Positions 21,324 through 30,645 of a stretch of DNA of 64,000 nucleotides are shown piece after piece. How positions within the stretch are numbered: position 1 is the first letter of the stretch; each line of letters starts with the position of its first letter. The notes beneath the pieces were generated by a model. That model saw only the letters and a list, made by a program, of their open reading frames with translations, made no database searches and was not told where the DNA came from. This DNA comes from Pyropia yezoensis (lineage: Eukaryota; Rhodophyta; Bangiophyceae; Bangiales; Bangiaceae), in NCBI GenBank assembly GCA_009829735.1, contig CM020619.1:13073777-13137776 (forward strand), in the 5' to 3' direction. A program made the position numbers and the translations under genes.

Positions 21324-22425
21324 GTCGTGCCGTGAGCAGTGGCTGGCGGGCGGGGGCGTGCCGGTGTGGCCCCTTCGCCGTGTGGTGGGTGGCATCAGCT
21401 TTGCTTGCGTGATGCAAAAACACCATAGTCGGACGCCCCCCTTTTGTGGCTAACTACCTGCCGAGCGGGGCCGTTGGGTTGTGGGGAGCGTGGAAGGACA
21501 GACAGCAAAGCCGATCACAAGACGATTCGAGTCGTATCATACGACGTGCGTCGGCGGACCTGTTGCTCTTTTGCAGAGTGGGGCTGTGACAATCGCTCAC
21601 CCTACTTCCACAATCCCCCCTGCCGCCCGTGACTTGGGCAGCACCCTCCCCCTTGGTCCCTACTCCCTATCCTATCCATCAGTTGTCTCACTGTGTTTGG
21701 ATGACCCTCCATTAGCATCTCACGCGTCAGCGCCGCGCAGCAACTGCCGGGGCACCCACGAACCGCTGTAGTGGCGGAGCGGCCATCCGGGGTGCGCCTC
21801 AGCTTAGGTGAATGCGCGGGGCTTGCAGGCGCTGCTCGAGGTGAGGGGCGTCATCTCTGGGTACGCCGTTTGTGCTGGCCAGCGAGTTTTCCGCCCTGGA
21901 CAAGCGCGTCCGCAGTGAGTGAACTTGGCGTCCTCTTCCCGTTCGACTGCATGTTCGCCCTCGGACGGGACGGCGCGACGCGGCGGCCGATACCAGGTCG
22001 TCTGCGCCTGCGGCAGCGCCGAGAGCGGTGAGGCTGCGAAGACGGCGGCGTCGCCGGCAGCGACAGCCGGGGGATGACGGTGGCGGCGTGGCCGAGGCAG
22101 TGGCGGCGGCGGCGGCAGTGACATGGGTGTCGGGGGCGGGGGGCGGTGGGGTGGGCAACAGGGCGGCCCCGGCAGGGTTGGCGCGTCGCACGTTCCTCGC
22201 CGTCAGCCCAATGGGGCAGGCTGGAAACGGCACTCTGGGCGGGGCGGGGAGCGGGGGGCGATGGGGGTGGCCGCTATGTGGCCCGCCCTGTCCACACGCC
22301 CTTGAGCCACGCGGTGGTCTACGGCGGAGGGGCTTAAGCGCGGACACAGAACACCCCTGAACGCGGTGGCAAAGGAACAAAAAAGCAGGCCAGGTGCCGA
22401 CGTGAAGAGGTAAGTCCCCCACCAG
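21324..22425. other. intergenic before the CACTA element
   Basis: 3' flank of the epimerase gene, then about 1 kb of mixed sequence. Open frames on both strands around 21800-22330 are rich in Arg, Gly or Pro and share no motif with known families. It ends in CAG, the left target duplication of the next element. Confidence 0.4.
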
Positions 22426-22460
22426 CCCTATGGGAACAGAACCGGGATAAAACCGGGATT
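22426..22460 (+). repeat. left terminal inverted repeat of the CACTA-like element
   Basis: About 35 bases starting CCCTATGGGAACAGAACC, matching the reverse complement of the right end at all but two positions. A partial second copy follows at 22464-22491. Confidence 0.87.
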
Positions 22461-22894
22461 CCATCCCGGAACCGGGATAAATCCGGGATCCCCCTTCCCC
22501 CCCCCTCAGGATGCGTATTTCGAGACGCTTCTTGACTGTTCCAGCAGCACAGCAAATCCAAGCGGGGCTCTGATTGGCCCCCTGGAACATTCCAGAGCAG
22601 GCTTCCAGAAGATCCCCGAAGCCCCTGGCGGCATACTATAGGACGGCATGTTCGTCCACAGTGGGGTCGACCTTTGGGTGCCACCCTTCGCATCTCGGAT
22701 CCAGAGCACTATTTAATGGCATATTGGTTTGCCCCCTCCGACTTCACTGCGACCACCAAGCCGTCCCCACAAGCCCCCACCACCAGCCCCAGACCATCGG
22801 CTCCCGCTACATCCCCCGTTCTTCCCCCAACCAACCGGCGGCATCCCCCTCAGGGCCACTTCTCCTTGCGTGGTTACCCCCTTCTTCCGCCGCC

Positions 22895-25633
22895 ATGGCC
22901 GATATGCGGGAGTGCTGGTGCCCGATATGCCGCGGGGGAGTATCAGGGGCCTCTTCTGTGGTGCCGCGATCAACGTGGTTTGAGCACCAGCGGCTGTGGC
23001 GCGGTCGGCGGCGCCGCCGAGCCACGGCTGCGGCTGCGGCCGCGGTCGAGGCGCCAGTGCCAGAGGGCCCAGACGCGGCCGCTGGCCCAGCTGGCGGTGG
23101 GGGACAAGATGACGTGTCGTCGGCCCCGCCTCCGCAGCCGGTCAGCGTTCGTCCAAACGGCGTATGCGTTACTCCCAGTGTTTTTCAAGACAATATTGAC
23201 GACTACGTCGCATACGCCTTCATAGTTCATCACTGCCTGTGCCGAGAAGCGGCTGAGGACTACCTGCTGCAACGCCGCACGTCAGGAACTTGTCGCACCC
23301 CGCACCAGCTGAGCGCCATGATCGAGGCCAGCGTCGACTTGCAGACGAAAGAGGTTGACTGCTGCCGCAATGGCTGCGTGGCTTTCACCGCTTCGCGCAA
23401 GGCACTCACGTAGTGCGACGTATGCAAAACCTCTCGCTACCGCTCAGATGGGCGAGCCGCCAAGAAAGCCACGTACTGGCCTTTGCTTCCCTGGCTGAGA
23501 ATGATGCTGGCTGACGCAGACATTGGCGCCGGTATGGTCACGGCTATGAAGGAGGCTCGCCAAGCTGCGGCCGCGGGCGCGCCCAAAGACCTTCGCAATT
23601 GGTTTGACGGCACCACGTTCCGAAACCTGGTAAACAAGGGCTACTTTTCAACGAACACGTGTATCGCGCTCAGCATCTCGACGGATGGTTTCTAAGCATG
23701 GAAGCAGCGAGGTTTCGAAGGTTGGCCAATTATTGCCACCATCCTCAACGTCGACCCCAGCGCAAGAGTACAAGTCGTCTCCCAATTGATCCTGGGAGTT
23801 ACTCCCGGACCAGGTCAACCTGTAGACCTGGAGTCATTTATGCACCCCGTCGAAGACGAGCTGAACGTCCTGGCTACGGGCGTGAGTGGCATCACGGTCG
23901 CCGGGTTCCCTGAGCCGCAGACGGTCCACGCCTTCGTGGTGCAGTTTACGGCAGACATGCCCGGGGCGGATAAGATCGTCAATGCGATAGGAGGAAACGG
24001 GGAGCACCTCAGCAGGTTCCGTGTGTTCTCCGGCGTGCGCGATAAGCACCGCTACTACTACCCTCCGTACGCACCTGACGACCCCCCACCCTCGAAGCGG
24101 CCGCGGTTCGACCTGCAAGGTGACTCGACTCCCCGTCGGACTGCAGGGAGCATCGCCACGAGCGTGGCCAGAGTCGAGGACGCCAGAGCGGCAGGTCAGA
24201 GCAAGACTGCCGTTCGCTCCTTGGCTCAAAAGGAGGGCTTCAGGGGGTACTCGCTGTTCTTCTGCCCGAGCCCCGGAGACAGGGCTCGCTACCCCGCGCT
24301 TAAGTATCTTTGGGGTCTCGGCCCCCATCTCGTACCGCACGACCCCATGCACTTATTCCTTAGCAACGTCGTGCCGAAGCTGTGGGAGCTGTTTTCTGGG
24401 GAGAACGACAAGCTCGGAGAGGACCAGCCGTGGATCCTTTCCAAGTCGGATTGTGCAGCCATCGGGGCGGAAATCGCAGCTGGTCGTCCGAGCGTACCGC
24501 TCAGCCAAGCTCGCTCTCTGCGGGACATTTACAAGCATTCCGGCTCGTACAAGGCGGTCGATTGGATGTACTTCCTTCTGAGCGTCGGAGAAGTTGTCCT
24601 GGCGGAGCGAATTCCGGAGGATTATTTCAAGACGTTCATGCTACTTTGTCAAGCTGGCCGGCTACTTTTCAAGCCAAGTGCAGTGACGGAGCACGAGCTG
24701 AGCACGGCAGACAGGCTCCTGAAGCGCTTTTGCGAGGCCTACTTCAAGCATGTGTACGCCGGCAAGGAGAAACGCCTGAGGCTCTGCCGACCGACAACAG
24801 TGGCTCTCCTGGACGTCACTCAAAACTTGCGCTCGTGCGGACCTGCCTGGTCTTACTGGCAGTTTCCAGCGGAGCGCCTGATCGGTACTCTTACGCGACT
24901 CATCAAGTCACGTCGTCTTCCATACGCGGCGCTGACAACGGCGGTGTCATCCAAATACTGGGCGGAGCTCGTCACCAGTTTTGCTGAGGCGCGCGTACCG
25001 GATGCCTGGGTTGCAGCAACTGGGAAACCTCGTCGACGTGAAAATCAAGATCCACGTGGCACATTCACGCTGTCCCAGCAGCCGAAAGTGGACCTTCTTC
25101 CTCCTCGACAAACTGTGGCTCCGCTGATTGGCCAAGAGCTTCTTCACATGAAGGCAGCTCTGGGCCTAGAAGGCGTCACCCAAGTACCTGCTGAAATTTA
25201 TGCCAAGAAATACTTTCGCATTCGGGTGTCAAATGGCCAATGCGGCGGGACCGTCTCCGTGGTGGATGAGGCCGCTGACCGTCGACGCGACCATCTCGTG
25301 CGTGTGAGTTCGCACGTGGAACAAGCGGCTGGTCGTGGACAAGGAGTGCGACGTGTTCCTGCCAACGTGTACGGCGCTGTGCACCACTTCGCAGTTCTTC
25401 TCGTCGACAGTGCCCCGAGGGCCTTTGCGTATATAGAGTGCGTCAAGTCTTCGGTGGACCGCCACGGAGCGTTTGGACTTCCCGAGAAGCGTCGCGATAC
25501 GGAGTGCTTCACCAGTTTGGGAGGTTCCATGCGCTACGTCGACGTCTTATCCATCGACGCCGTGGGTGGTACTTTGTTTGTGAGGGGGCGGCACGTCGTC
25601 TTGTACACTCGGGAGGTGTTTAGTTCGGAGTAA
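22895..25633 (+). pseudogene. Plavaka/CACTA-type transposase interrupted by two in-frame stops
   Basis: One reading frame of 913 codons from ATG 22895 to TAA 25631-25633, broken only by TAG at 23411-23413 (codon 173) and TAA at 23693-23695 (codon 267). Family landmarks run straight through both breaks: an N-terminal zinc motif (CWCPICRGG ... WFEHQRLW), EVDCCRNGCVAFT, then after the first stop CDVCKTSRY and WPLLPWLRMML, then ISTDGF directly before the second stop. After it come GWPIIATILNVDP, LGVTPGPGQPVDLESFMHP, HDPMHLFLSNVVPKLWELF, and a C-terminal GPAWSYWQFPAERLIGTL. No frameshift is visible. Both stops are one C-to-T step from Gln codons (CAG, CAA). Either the copy died recently by point mutation or it is expressed by readthrough. 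Confidence 0.87.
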
Positions 25634-26044
25634 AAGGTAGGTGCCGGTGAGGCTGGACGAGGATGGGCAACTCTTCCCCGTGTGAACATTTCTCTGCAGC
25701 TTTCTCCTTCCCTATGGCGCCAAGCTCCTCCTGTCCAGAGGCGCGAAGTGCAGGCACCAGAAGACTGAGCAGGACACGCCCTGTTGTATTGTTTGCCCGC
25801 GTGGGTTGCATTAATTTGCATTTGAGAAGTAATTTAAAGTCCACAAATATTGGACTCCTGGCGGAAGCTTCTAGGAGCAACCAAATGAAGATTCTTCAGT
25901 GCGCGCGCGCTCCACACTCCAGCGCGCGCGCGCCCGTCGCATGGCCGCGCGCGCTCACGTCGCCTTCGTCGCTGCCCTCCTCGGCCGCGTCACAGCGCCA
26001 GCGCTGGTGCCCCCTGCAGTGCGCGTGCCCCCCCACCGTCGGCG

Positions 26045-27041
26045 ATGGTAGCCCGTCGGCGCACACGCTCGGATGCGGCCCGATCTACCCCGACACCGAT
26101 CAACCCTCCTGGTACGTCCACGCTAGTGCACACCTTTATGTCTGTGTGAGGCTGCGTCCTGCTCCTCGATGCCTCGTCGAGGCATCGCTAGCCTTTTTCT
26201 TCTGTCTGTTTGTCCACCCATCTGGTGGGCTGACGACTGGTTTTTTTCTTGTGGCTGTTGTGATTTGATCGATGTCACTTTTGCCTGTTTTTTGTGCTTG
26301 GTCTCCTCCGGTGCAGGCGATCGGCAGCCGCGTCCGCCCCGCCCTCCTCGCCGAGCGACCCGGCGGGGAGCCGCCCGGGCTGCCGCGGTCCTCGGGGGCG
26401 GTCCGGACGCGACGGGCGCACCTGCGCCGGCGGCTTTGGCTTTGGCTGTGCCGCCGGCCGGATCGGCAGTTCCCCCCCCGCCCCCTCCCCCTACAGCAAG
26501 TGGCGTTCGCCCAAGCTCGCGACGCCACACCAACGGGCGGGGCGGGATCTACCTAGGCGGGCATCGTCCTGTGCCTATGCCAGAGGGAGCTACGATAGCG
26601 AAAATCAGCCTCTTTAAGAAGCGGCTGTTGGGCTTCACGGCGGATGACGACGGCAAGAAAATGCGGAAGTACGTCGCGTTCGCCATCAACAATATCCTGG
26701 GCAGCACCGTTCCCTTCTGCCGACAAGATGGCGACAAGCTGCGCGGTGCGGTTATCTACCTAGAGGAGCGGGAGCCACGCCTCGCCGTGTGCGAGTTCAG
26801 CTGGGGTGCCTGTGCTCTTTTATCGAGGGGGCTGATGCACCGCCGGCCGCGTCGGCCGCGGCGCGTCCGCGCACGAGCGCGTGATGGGGCGGCAAGCACC
26901 GCAGCTGTGAACGGCGGCCGCACCGAGGCGGGTGGCGGCAGTGGCACCACGGAGGGGGACAGCGAGGTACCGCCCGCGGATGTGACGGAGGAGCAGCGCC
27001 TGGCGCAGGAGCAGCTGGATTTTCTCAACCAGCTGGAGTGA
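26045..27041 (+). CDS. second gene of the CACTA-like element, spliced
   Basis: Exon 1 (26045-26111) and exon 2 (26317-27041) join in frame across a 205-base intron with GTACGT donor and TGCAG acceptor; the phase-1 junction reads PINPPGDRQPRPP. The product is about 263 residues: Arg/Pro/Ala-rich N-terminus, then a more ordered core (AKISLFKKRLLGFTADDDGK, MRKYVAFAINNILGS, FCRQDGDKLRGAVIYLEERE) and an acidic tail ending EEQRLAQEQLDFLNQLE. CACTA elements often carry a second protein that binds subterminal repeats; that role is inferred from position only. I do not recognise the core. The ATG at 26045 was chosen because an upstream ATG (25941) hits a stop. Confidence 0.55.
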
Positions 27042-27277
27042 GAGGTAGGCGGGATGAGCAACAAATAGAAACATGTACGGAAATGAGCAGAAACAGATAC
27101 AACAGGAAATAACAGCAAGAAAGAACGCCTGAGGAACAGCTGTAATGCTCTTGTCTGTAAGGCTTGATACTATGTATGTCGGCTCCTTCATGGGCGATTG
27201 TGAGCCAACCAAAGTCCAGCCGATCCCGGTTTTCTCCCGGTTCTCTTCCCTCCGAGCGCTTCATTGGCTATGACAGA

Positions 27278-27312
27278 AATCCCGGTTTTCTCCCGGTTCT
27301 GTTCCCTTAGGG
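27278..27312 (-). repeat. right terminal inverted repeat of the CACTA-like element
   Basis: Reads AATCCCGGTTTTCTCCCGG and ends GTTCCCTTAGGG; followed by CAG. A second, imperfect inverted copy lies at 27214-27242. Confidence 0.87.
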
Positions 27313-27797
27313 CAGTCGGCGACACGGCACGCCTTCCGCCAGACGCACTCCAGTTGCGACGCCAGCCAACATCACGGTGCGTAGCTGCCGCACTCCACTC
27401 ACCTTCCGCCGCCATCACCGCCACCAGGCGCGGCCACGGCCGCGACCGCCCCCCCCCCAACGCCATCGCCACGGCCTCTCCCGGCGGCCCATGGTGCCAC
27501 ACCGGGCCCGTTCCCCACGATGCGGGCGGGGGCTGACGCAGAGAGAAACCCGACAGCCTGGATGGGCCATTCAGCAGATGCCTTTTCAAAAGGATGTGGC
27601 ACCCGCACATCATCACTAGAAAAAAAACAAAGAACAGAGCGCATGTCCATTCAAACATGAGGACCAAGACGACGTGCGCCGCTATCGCTCAAAACCGAGG
27701 GAATCGAGCCCCACCAACCTCCTCACCCCAAGAAAGGGAACTGGGCTGATCGCCGGAAGCGTCAACCCTCTGATGTCGCCTTCGCGACGATGCGCTC
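27313..27797. other. intergenic, 3' flank of the AAA gene
   Basis: Mixed sequence between the element and the end of the AAA ATPase gene. An A-rich patch on the plus strand at 27617-27645 would be T-rich in the minus-strand transcript. No gene seen. Confidence 0.4.
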
Positions 27798-29519
27798 TCA
27801 GTCTTCCTCCTCCTCCTCCTCCGCCAAAGCGCAATCATCAAAATCAGGGTCCTTTCCATCGCCGTCACCAGCTTCTGTCGCTGCGGTAGCGGCCGCGGAG
27901 GCGGCAGCAGCCTCCTCCGCCGCCACGGCGCGCCCTGTCAGGTACTCGGCACAGAAGGAGGGTACCCCAGCCACACACTGCGCTGGTGTGGCGAGCCGCA
28001 TGTAGATAAAAAGCTGCTGGGCGGCGGCCATGGACACCTTGGCCGCGCCCAGACCCGCTACAAGCGCGTCAGCAAACGCTGAACCCGTGGACGCATCAGC
28101 TTCAGGGTAGTAGGAAGAAAATAGACGCACGAGCTGGGCCTTGTCTGGCGCCGAAAAGGCCCAGCGCCGGTCCACGCGACCGCCGCGTACAAGAGCAGGG
28201 TCCAGCTCACACACGTCCTTGTTGGTTGTCATGGCGACCAACACAGATTCGGCCGCGGTGAGGCCGTCCAGGCAGTTCAAGAGACCGGAGAACGTCATCG
28301 AGCCTGCCGCGCCCGTCGCCAACCGGTCGGCGGAAAAGAGCGCATCCACATCCTCAATCACGAGTAGTGCCCTAGAAGGCAGGGAGTTGACCGCATCGGC
28401 CAGCACTTGGTTGTTGAACTTGGCATTGGTGACACTCAGAAAGCACGCCTGAAGACCAAATGTGCTGGCAATGGCACGAATGGTCGACGTCTTGCCCGAC
28501 CCGGGGGTGCCGTGGAGGAGGTACGATCGCCTGTACGGAAGGCCATGACGACGGTACCAGGCCTTGGCGGACGAGGACAGAAAAGAACGCACGTCGTCCA
28601 AGACCGCCTCAGCCATGCCATCGGGCAATATAACAGACGACAGCAGCCGACCATGCTTGCTCCCTTCAGACTCCCAGTAGCTATAGCCTCCCTCCGAGTC
28701 CGTCCGGAAGCGGTGCAGATCGAACATCATCGGCCGGGGCACCTGTTCGTACAGGTCCCGCCGCCAGTTCATCACTCCCCGCACAAAGTCCAACAGGACA
28801 GCCTCCCCGTCCGCCTCGGTGCTCACGAGGACCACATTGCGAAAGAGGGGCGCCTCCCCGCAGTCTTTCGTGAGTGGGGGTCCGGTCGCGAAGTGCACCA
28901 CGTGAATAGTGTGGGAGAGGGGCGCAGAGGCTATGGTGGCCGCCGATGCTGCAGCCACCGGGGAGCCACCCTCGACCTTCATCCGCCCACCCTCCCTTTC
29001 AGGGAGCATCGCCGCCCGCAGGGCGCTCGCAGACAGAGCTGGCGGCGGCGGCCACGTGACGATCGTTTCACCAAGCCCTGCCACGGCCTTGAGCACCTTC
29101 CGCGGGTGAGGCCGAGCCAGGAACTGCGCCGCGTCACGGTCATCGGCTTCCCCGGCCAGGCCATGCGCCTTGATAGCAGCCGCGATGGCCTCTGCGTGTT
29201 CATCATCATCTACGCCGCTCCCGGGGTCACCAGCCCACTCCCACGAGTCCTGCGGGTTGACCCACCGTGCCCGCAGCGGCCCAGTCGCGACGGTCACGGG
29301 CGCCTGTGGGTAGCGACCAGCATAATCGAGAACAGCGTCAATAGTAACTGAAGAGGCCTCGAGGAGGCTCAGCTGCGACGGGGCCAAGCCCGCCGAAGCG
29401 GCAACGTGGGCGAGCGTGGCGTGGGGGAAGGGGTAGGTACAGGGTTCACCATCCCGACCATCGGATAGACGGTCCGCGTACGTGGTCGGGGTGGGATGAA
29501 TGCCCGACGGGAGCGCCAT
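27798..29519 (-). CDS. BCS1-like AAA ATPase
   Basis: 573 residues from the ATG at 29519; the frame continues upstream only from a TTG. Residues ~250-330 match the region before the ATPase in BCS1 proteins: GRLLSSVILPDGMAEAVLDD, then VRSFLSSSAKAWYRRHGLPY and RRSYLLHGTPGSGKTSTIRA (Walker A at ~335-343). Further on are LLVIEDVDALF (Walker B, ~380) and TFSGLLNCLDGL, the BCS1 subfamily motif, then a sensor region with RVDRRWAF. BCS1 translocates the folded Rieske protein across the mitochondrial inner membrane; plant relatives work in several membranes. I see no clear N-terminal membrane helix or mitochondrial leader, so a role outside complex III assembly is possible. The last 40 residues are Ala then Glu/Asp runs. 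Confidence 0.85.
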   Translation of the reverse strand: MALPSGIHPTPTTYADRLSDGRDGEPCTYPFPHATLAHVAASAGLAPSQLSLLEASSVTIDAVLDYAGRYPQAPVTVATGPLRARWVNPQDSWEWAGDPGSGVDDDEHAEAIAAAIKAHGLAGEADDRDAAQFLARPHPRKVLKAVAGLGETIVTWPPPPALSASALRAAMLPEREGGRMKVEGGSPVAAASAATIASAPLSHTIHVVHFATGPPLTKDCGEAPLFRNVVLVSTEADGEAVLLDFVRGVMNWRRDLYEQVPRPMMFDLHRFRTDSEGGYSYWESEGSKHGRLLSSVILPDGMAEAVLDDVRSFLSSSAKAWYRRHGLPYRRSYLLHGTPGSGKTSTIRAIASTFGLQACFLSVTNAKFNNQVLADAVNSLPSRALLVIEDVDALFSADRLATGAAGSMTFSGLLNCLDGLTAAESVLVAMTTNKDVCELDPALVRGGRVDRRWAFSAPDKAQLVRLFSSYYPEADASTGSAFADALVAGLGAAKVSMAAAQQLFIYMRLATPAQCVAGVPSFCAEYLTGRAVAAEEAAAASAAATAATEAGDGDGKDPDFDDCALAEEEEEED

Positions 29520-30209
29520 AGTCTGCCGCCACGAGTGAGCACAGCAGCAGTCGCCGCAGCCTCTTGTCCCCGTGATCCCGCCAACGCGTGGACCCCTCCA
29601 CCTCCTTGCCGCCAGCTCACGGCAAGTCGGTGAGGGACAGAAAGGGCGCCGGCAGTGGGAACAGAAGAGGAGTTTCAACCGGTGCCCGGGCCAGGAGTGC
29701 ACCAACCGTCGAGCTTGTGTACATACATCAGCGGCCAAGCTGCTCCGTGACTCTTGTCGCCACCCGGCGCCTCCCCCTCCGCTCTCAACAGGAAACCCAA
29801 CGCCAAAAGAGGAGGGAGCGGCTCATATCAACTGGGCAGGGCACGGCCATGCGTGCAGGACTGCGTCAGCATTGTGGGACCCGCAGGCTCAGCTGCGGTG
29901 CAACGAGGTCGACGTCATCTTCGTCGCGCTACGTGCGCACGCGGTGTCGCGGTGGTTGCTCGATCCAGACTTAACCAACAAGTCATGATTACACTTATGG
30001 CTGGTATCTGGGCAACACTGTCAAGAAACCCAGAGTCCCCGATCGTGAAAGTGAAGAACAGTGATGAACTGGGTCGTGGAAGCGACGGCCGCCGCCGACG
30101 CCGCCGCCGCCGCCGCCTTTGCGGGCGGCAGTGGATTCCAGCGCCGGCAGCGTCGGCAGCGTCGGCAGCGTCGGCAGCGTCGATGGCTGACGCCACGCCG
30201 CCGCCGCAG
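29520..30209. other. intergenic, upstream of the AAA gene
   Basis: Holds the AAA gene promoter. It includes a 9-bp tandem repeat (AGCGTCGGC, four copies) at about 30145-30182 and GCC/GCG-type repeats before it. No independent gene seen. Confidence 0.4.
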
Positions 30210-30645
30210 GCACGTCGGCGGCCGTCCACCCTGACGGCGCGGTAGCCCCCTTGCCGTGGCCGTCTGCCTCGTCCGACGCGGTCGAGTGCAACGCGACGGT
30301 GGCGTACCTGGCGCGCCCCGACGGGGTGTTTGCAGAGGTTGGCCGCCTACTCTCCCCCGGTGGCGTGGCAGTCGTAGCCTGGTCTGACGCGCTCTCTTTT
30401 TTGAAATTACCACTGCAGGGTGGCAGGGCCCCGACCCGGCGGGGCGCGTTGCGCTCGTGTCGGCCTACCTGTCGGTCGAGGCGGGGTTGGACGTGGTGCA
30501 CAACGGTGGCTGCGGGCACGCCACGGGAGGCGGCCGTGATGCACCAGCTGCTGGAGGCACTGGGGCGGGAGGTGGCGGCGGAGGAGCCCTTTTCAGCTGT
30601 TTTGGCTTGCAAACCAGGGGGGGGCGGTGGGGAGGGGGGGGGCGG
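30210..30645 (+). pseudogene. C-terminal fragment of a SAM-dependent methyltransferase, frame-broken
   Basis: A class I methyltransferase tail is readable but changes frame twice. Frame A gives APLPWPSASSDAVECNATV with AYLARPDGVFAEVGRLLSPG and GVAVVAWSD, the post-motif II and motif III layout (D.V.C...v.YL..P..vf.Ev.R.L.PGG). At about 30420 the match moves to another frame (WQGPDPAGRVALVSAYLSVE, then AGLDVV), and near 30525 it returns to frame A (MHQLLEALGREVAAEEPFSA, VLACKP). The SAM-binding N-terminal half is missing upstream, where only GCC repeats occur. It is probably a decayed gene; very short introns are less likely because the breaks lack clear GT-AG signals. The substrate cannot be told. 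Confidence 0.55.

Larger units (their letters stand above)
22426..27312 (+). mobile_element. CACTA-like (CMC superfamily) DNA transposon, 4.9 kb, with TIRs and 3-bp target duplication
   Basis: Inverted ends of about 35 bases (22426-22460 and 27278-27312) differ at two positions; both begin CCCTA(T/A)GGGAACAG. CAG lies directly outside each end (22423-22425 and 27313-27315), the 3-bp duplication typical of CACTA elements. Extra copies of the CCGGGAT(A/G)AAA unit lie just inside both ends (22464-22491 and 27214-27242), again typical. The ends start CCCTA rather than CACTA. The element carries a Plavaka-type transposase with two stop codons and a spliced second gene. Confidence 0.88.

Noticed and set aside
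29520-29738. N-terminal extension of the AAA ATPase with several Cys
   Set aside because: Begins with TTG, not ATG; the ATG at 29519 gives a normal start.
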